From contig CAYTJQ010000074.1 of assembly GCA_964438205.1 (NCBI GenBank), forward strand, positions 1 to 13,452: DNA of 13,452 bases, given 5' to 3'. The notes under the pieces are model-generated. The model did not search any database. It was given only the letters and a program-made list of their open reading frames with translations, and was not told the DNA's origin. Position 1 is the first letter of the stretch, and each line of letters opens with the position of its first letter. This stretch comes from Pseudohaliea sp964438205 (GTDB lineage: Bacteria > Pseudomonadota > Gammaproteobacteria > Pseudomonadales > Halieaceae). Made by a program: the position numbers and the translations under genes. Positions 11,946 to 13,452 of this stretch are shown here, piece after piece.

Positions 11946-13452
11946 GTGATCCTCCGGCTCCTCGCCGCGCTCCTCCTCGCGCTCGCCCTCGTCGCCCACG
12001 CACGGGGCGACGGCGCGCTCGCCATGCCCGACCGCTTCGCCGCCGATGCCGCCGCCGGGGTCATCGCCGACGGCGGCAACGCCGTGGATGCGGCCATTGC
12101 CGCGGCCTTCAGCCTCGCCGTCACCTACCCGGAGGCCGGCAACCTCGGCGGCGGCGGCTTCCTGCTGGCAGTGATGGACGGCGAGCCCGCCTTTCTCGAT
12201 TTCCGCGAGGTGGCTCCCGCCGCAGCAACAGCCGACATGTACCTCGCCGAGGACGGCAGCTTCCGCGCCCGGGAAGCGCTGGTGGGCGGCCGCGCCTCCG
12301 CGGTACCCGGCACCGTGCGCGGCCTCGCCGCCGCCCATGCACGCTACGCCACCCTGCCCTGGGCGCGGCTGCTGGCGCCGGCCGTCCGCCTCGCCCGCGA
12401 GGGTTTCGACGTACCCCCGGGGCTGGCCGCTATCGCCGCGGAAACCGGCGCGTTCCTGGCCGGCGAGACCAACTTCACTCGCTACTTCGGCGGACTCTCC
12501 CCGGGGCAGCGCTTTCGCCAGCCCGAGCTCGCCGCCACGCTGGAGCGGCTCGCTGCCGACCCGGAGGACTTCTACCGCGGCCGCACGGCGGAACTGCTGC
12601 TCGCCCAGCAGACGAGGAGCGGCGGTCTGATCACGGCGGCCGACCTAGCCGGCTACACCCCGCGCTGGCGCGAACCGCTCGCCGGCCGCTGGCGCGGCTA
12701 CACGGTGCTGACCGCACCGCCGCCGAGCTCCGGCGGGGTCGCCCTGCTCCAGCTCCTTGCGCTGCGCGAAGCCGCCGCGCCCCTCTTCGCGGGCGCCGGG
12801 CACAACGGGCCCCGCTACCTGCACCTCCTGGCCGAGCTGGAAAAGCGCGTCTTCGCCGACCGTGCACGCTACCTCGCGGACCCGGACTTCGTGCCGGTGC
12901 CGGTGGCTGCGCTCCTCGACCCGGCCTACCTCGCGCGCCGCGCGGCGGGCATCAACGCGGAGGCCATCAGCGCGGCTGAAGCGGTGCCGCCGGGCCTCGA
13001 CGGCCCGCATACGACCCACTTCTCGATCCTCGACCCTGCCGGGAACGCCGTCTCCCTCACCTATACGCTGAACTGGGACTTCGGCTCGGGCGTGGTGGTC
13101 GAGGGCGCCGGCTTCCTGCTCAACAACGAGATGGACGACTTCAGCGCCGCGCCGGATGTGCCGAACGAGTTCGGCGTGGTGGGCGGCGAGGCCAACGCCA
13201 TCGCTCCCGGCAAGCGCATGCTGTCCTCCATGACCCCGACGATTCTCCTGGAAGATGGCGCACCGGCCATCGTGCTGGGCACCCCCGGCGGCAGCACCAT
13301 CTTCACCTCGGTCTTCCAGGTGCTCCTGAACCTCGTCGATGCCGGCCTTGCGCCGCAGGACGCCGTCGACGCCACCCGCTTCCACCACCAGCTGCCCCAG
13401 GCCAGGCTCATCCGCCACGACCAGTGGCCCATCCCCGCCGCGACCCGCCGGG
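11946..13452 (+). CDS. ggt: Gamma-glutamyltransferase (periplasmic), 3' end beyond the window
   Basis: The first 502 codons of a gamma-glutamyltransferase precursor are present. GTG 11946 opens a signal peptide (Arg4, a Leu/Ala-rich core, likely cut near AHA|RG at 17-19), with AAGGA 11 bases upstream. The mature enzyme shows GGNAVDAAIAAAFSLAV, NLGGGGF and the substrate-binding Arg in LDFREVAP. The autoprocessing nucleophile is Thr356 in DGPHTTHFSILD, which starts the small subunit. YTLNWDFGSG, LLNNEMDDF, KRMLSSMTPT with the paired Ser, and the PGGS loop follow. This is the N-terminal-nucleophile family that cleaves or transfers the gamma-glutamyl group of glutathione in the periplasm. In PGGSTIFTS the E. 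coli PGGSR arginine is replaced by Thr. It starts 78 bp after ribBX on the same strand and could share its transcript or have its own promoter. The window ends near the C-terminus. Confidence 0.95.
   Translation, partial: MILRLLAALLLALALVAHARGDGALAMPDRFAADAAAGVIADGGNAVDAAIAAAFSLAVTYPEAGNLGGGGFLLAVMDGEPAFLDFREVAPAAATADMYLAEDGSFRAREALVGGRASAVPGTVRGLAAAHARYATLPWARLLAPAVRLAREGFDVPPGLAAIAAETGAFLAGETNFTRYFGGLSPGQRFRQPELAATLERLAADPEDFYRGRTAELLLAQQTRSGGLITAADLAGYTPRWREPLAGRWRGYTVLTAPPPSSGGVALLQLLALREAAAPLFAGAGHNGPRYLHLLAELEKRVFADRARYLADPDFVPVPVAALLDPAYLARRAAGINAEAISAAEAVPPGLDGPHTTHFSILDPAGNAVSLTYTLNWDFGSGVVVEGAGFLLNNEMDDFSAAPDVPNEFGVVGGEANAIAPGKRMLSSMTPTILLEDGAPAIVLGTPGGSTIFTSVFQVLLNLVDAGLAPQDAVDATRFHHQLPQARLIRHDQWPIPAATRR

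Overview
The window is high-GC chromosomal DNA with conventional bacterial gene structure. The gene set points to a free-living gammaproteobacterium: a FabY-type ketosynthase, a RibBX-type riboflavin protein, a DUF3301 protein next to a YbfF-like hydrolase, QueD, and a YdjA-like nitroreductase. The genus cannot be fixed from this sequence. I see no insertion sequence, prophage, CRISPR array or defence cassette. The third-position GC bias is strong enough that most real genes carry long stop-free shadow frames on the other strand.

Left part (1-1315). A tRNA-Val(TAC), cut by the window edge, is read leftward from a near-perfect sigma70 promoter. Next, also leftward, is a small exported protein rich in Arg, Asp and Glu. 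Its signal peptide is built from a 15-bp near-palindromic tandem repeat and its mature part from a degenerate heptad repeat. queD follows on the + strand. Between queD and a LysE-type exporter lies a 321-bp gene-free region containing a strikingly AT-rich core and several DnaA-box-like sequences. It includes a perfect TTATCCACA facing an inverted TTGTCCACA. This is the most unusual non-coding stretch here and a candidate replication-origin or DnaA-binding region, although no dnaA, dnaN, gidA or par gene is in view.

Middle part (1316-4021). The LysE-family exporter converges on a translationally coupled leftward pair, a YbfF-like esterase and a DUF3301 membrane protein. The esterase is divergent from an unrecognised lipoprotein, which in turn converges on the next leftward block.

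Fatty-acid/CoA block (4022-9360). Read leftward are fabY (an initiating ketosynthase), a FkbM-family methyltransferase 15 bp downstream, a 135-bp spacer holding a perfect three-way-junction inverted repeat, a YdjA-like nitroreductase, and a dienoyl-CoA isomerase of the ECH1 type that overlaps the nitroreductase by ATGA. Divergent from fabY is an AraC-family regulator with a DJ-1/PfpI-like N-terminal domain. The shared intergenic region carries two nested inverted repeats that overlap the probable fabY promoter.

Right part (9541-13452). Rightward are an acetyl-CoA acetyltransferase (thiolase), a RibB protein with a degenerate GTP-cyclohydrolase-II-like domain (RibBX type), and a periplasmic gamma-glutamyltransferase cut by the window end. 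Taken together, 4-11 kb is weighted toward acyl-CoA and fatty-acid chemistry: ketosynthase, dienoyl-CoA isomerase, thiolase and possibly a flavin reductase. The rest is housekeeping. I find no clear new multi-gene system; the points worth following up are mostly non-coding structures.
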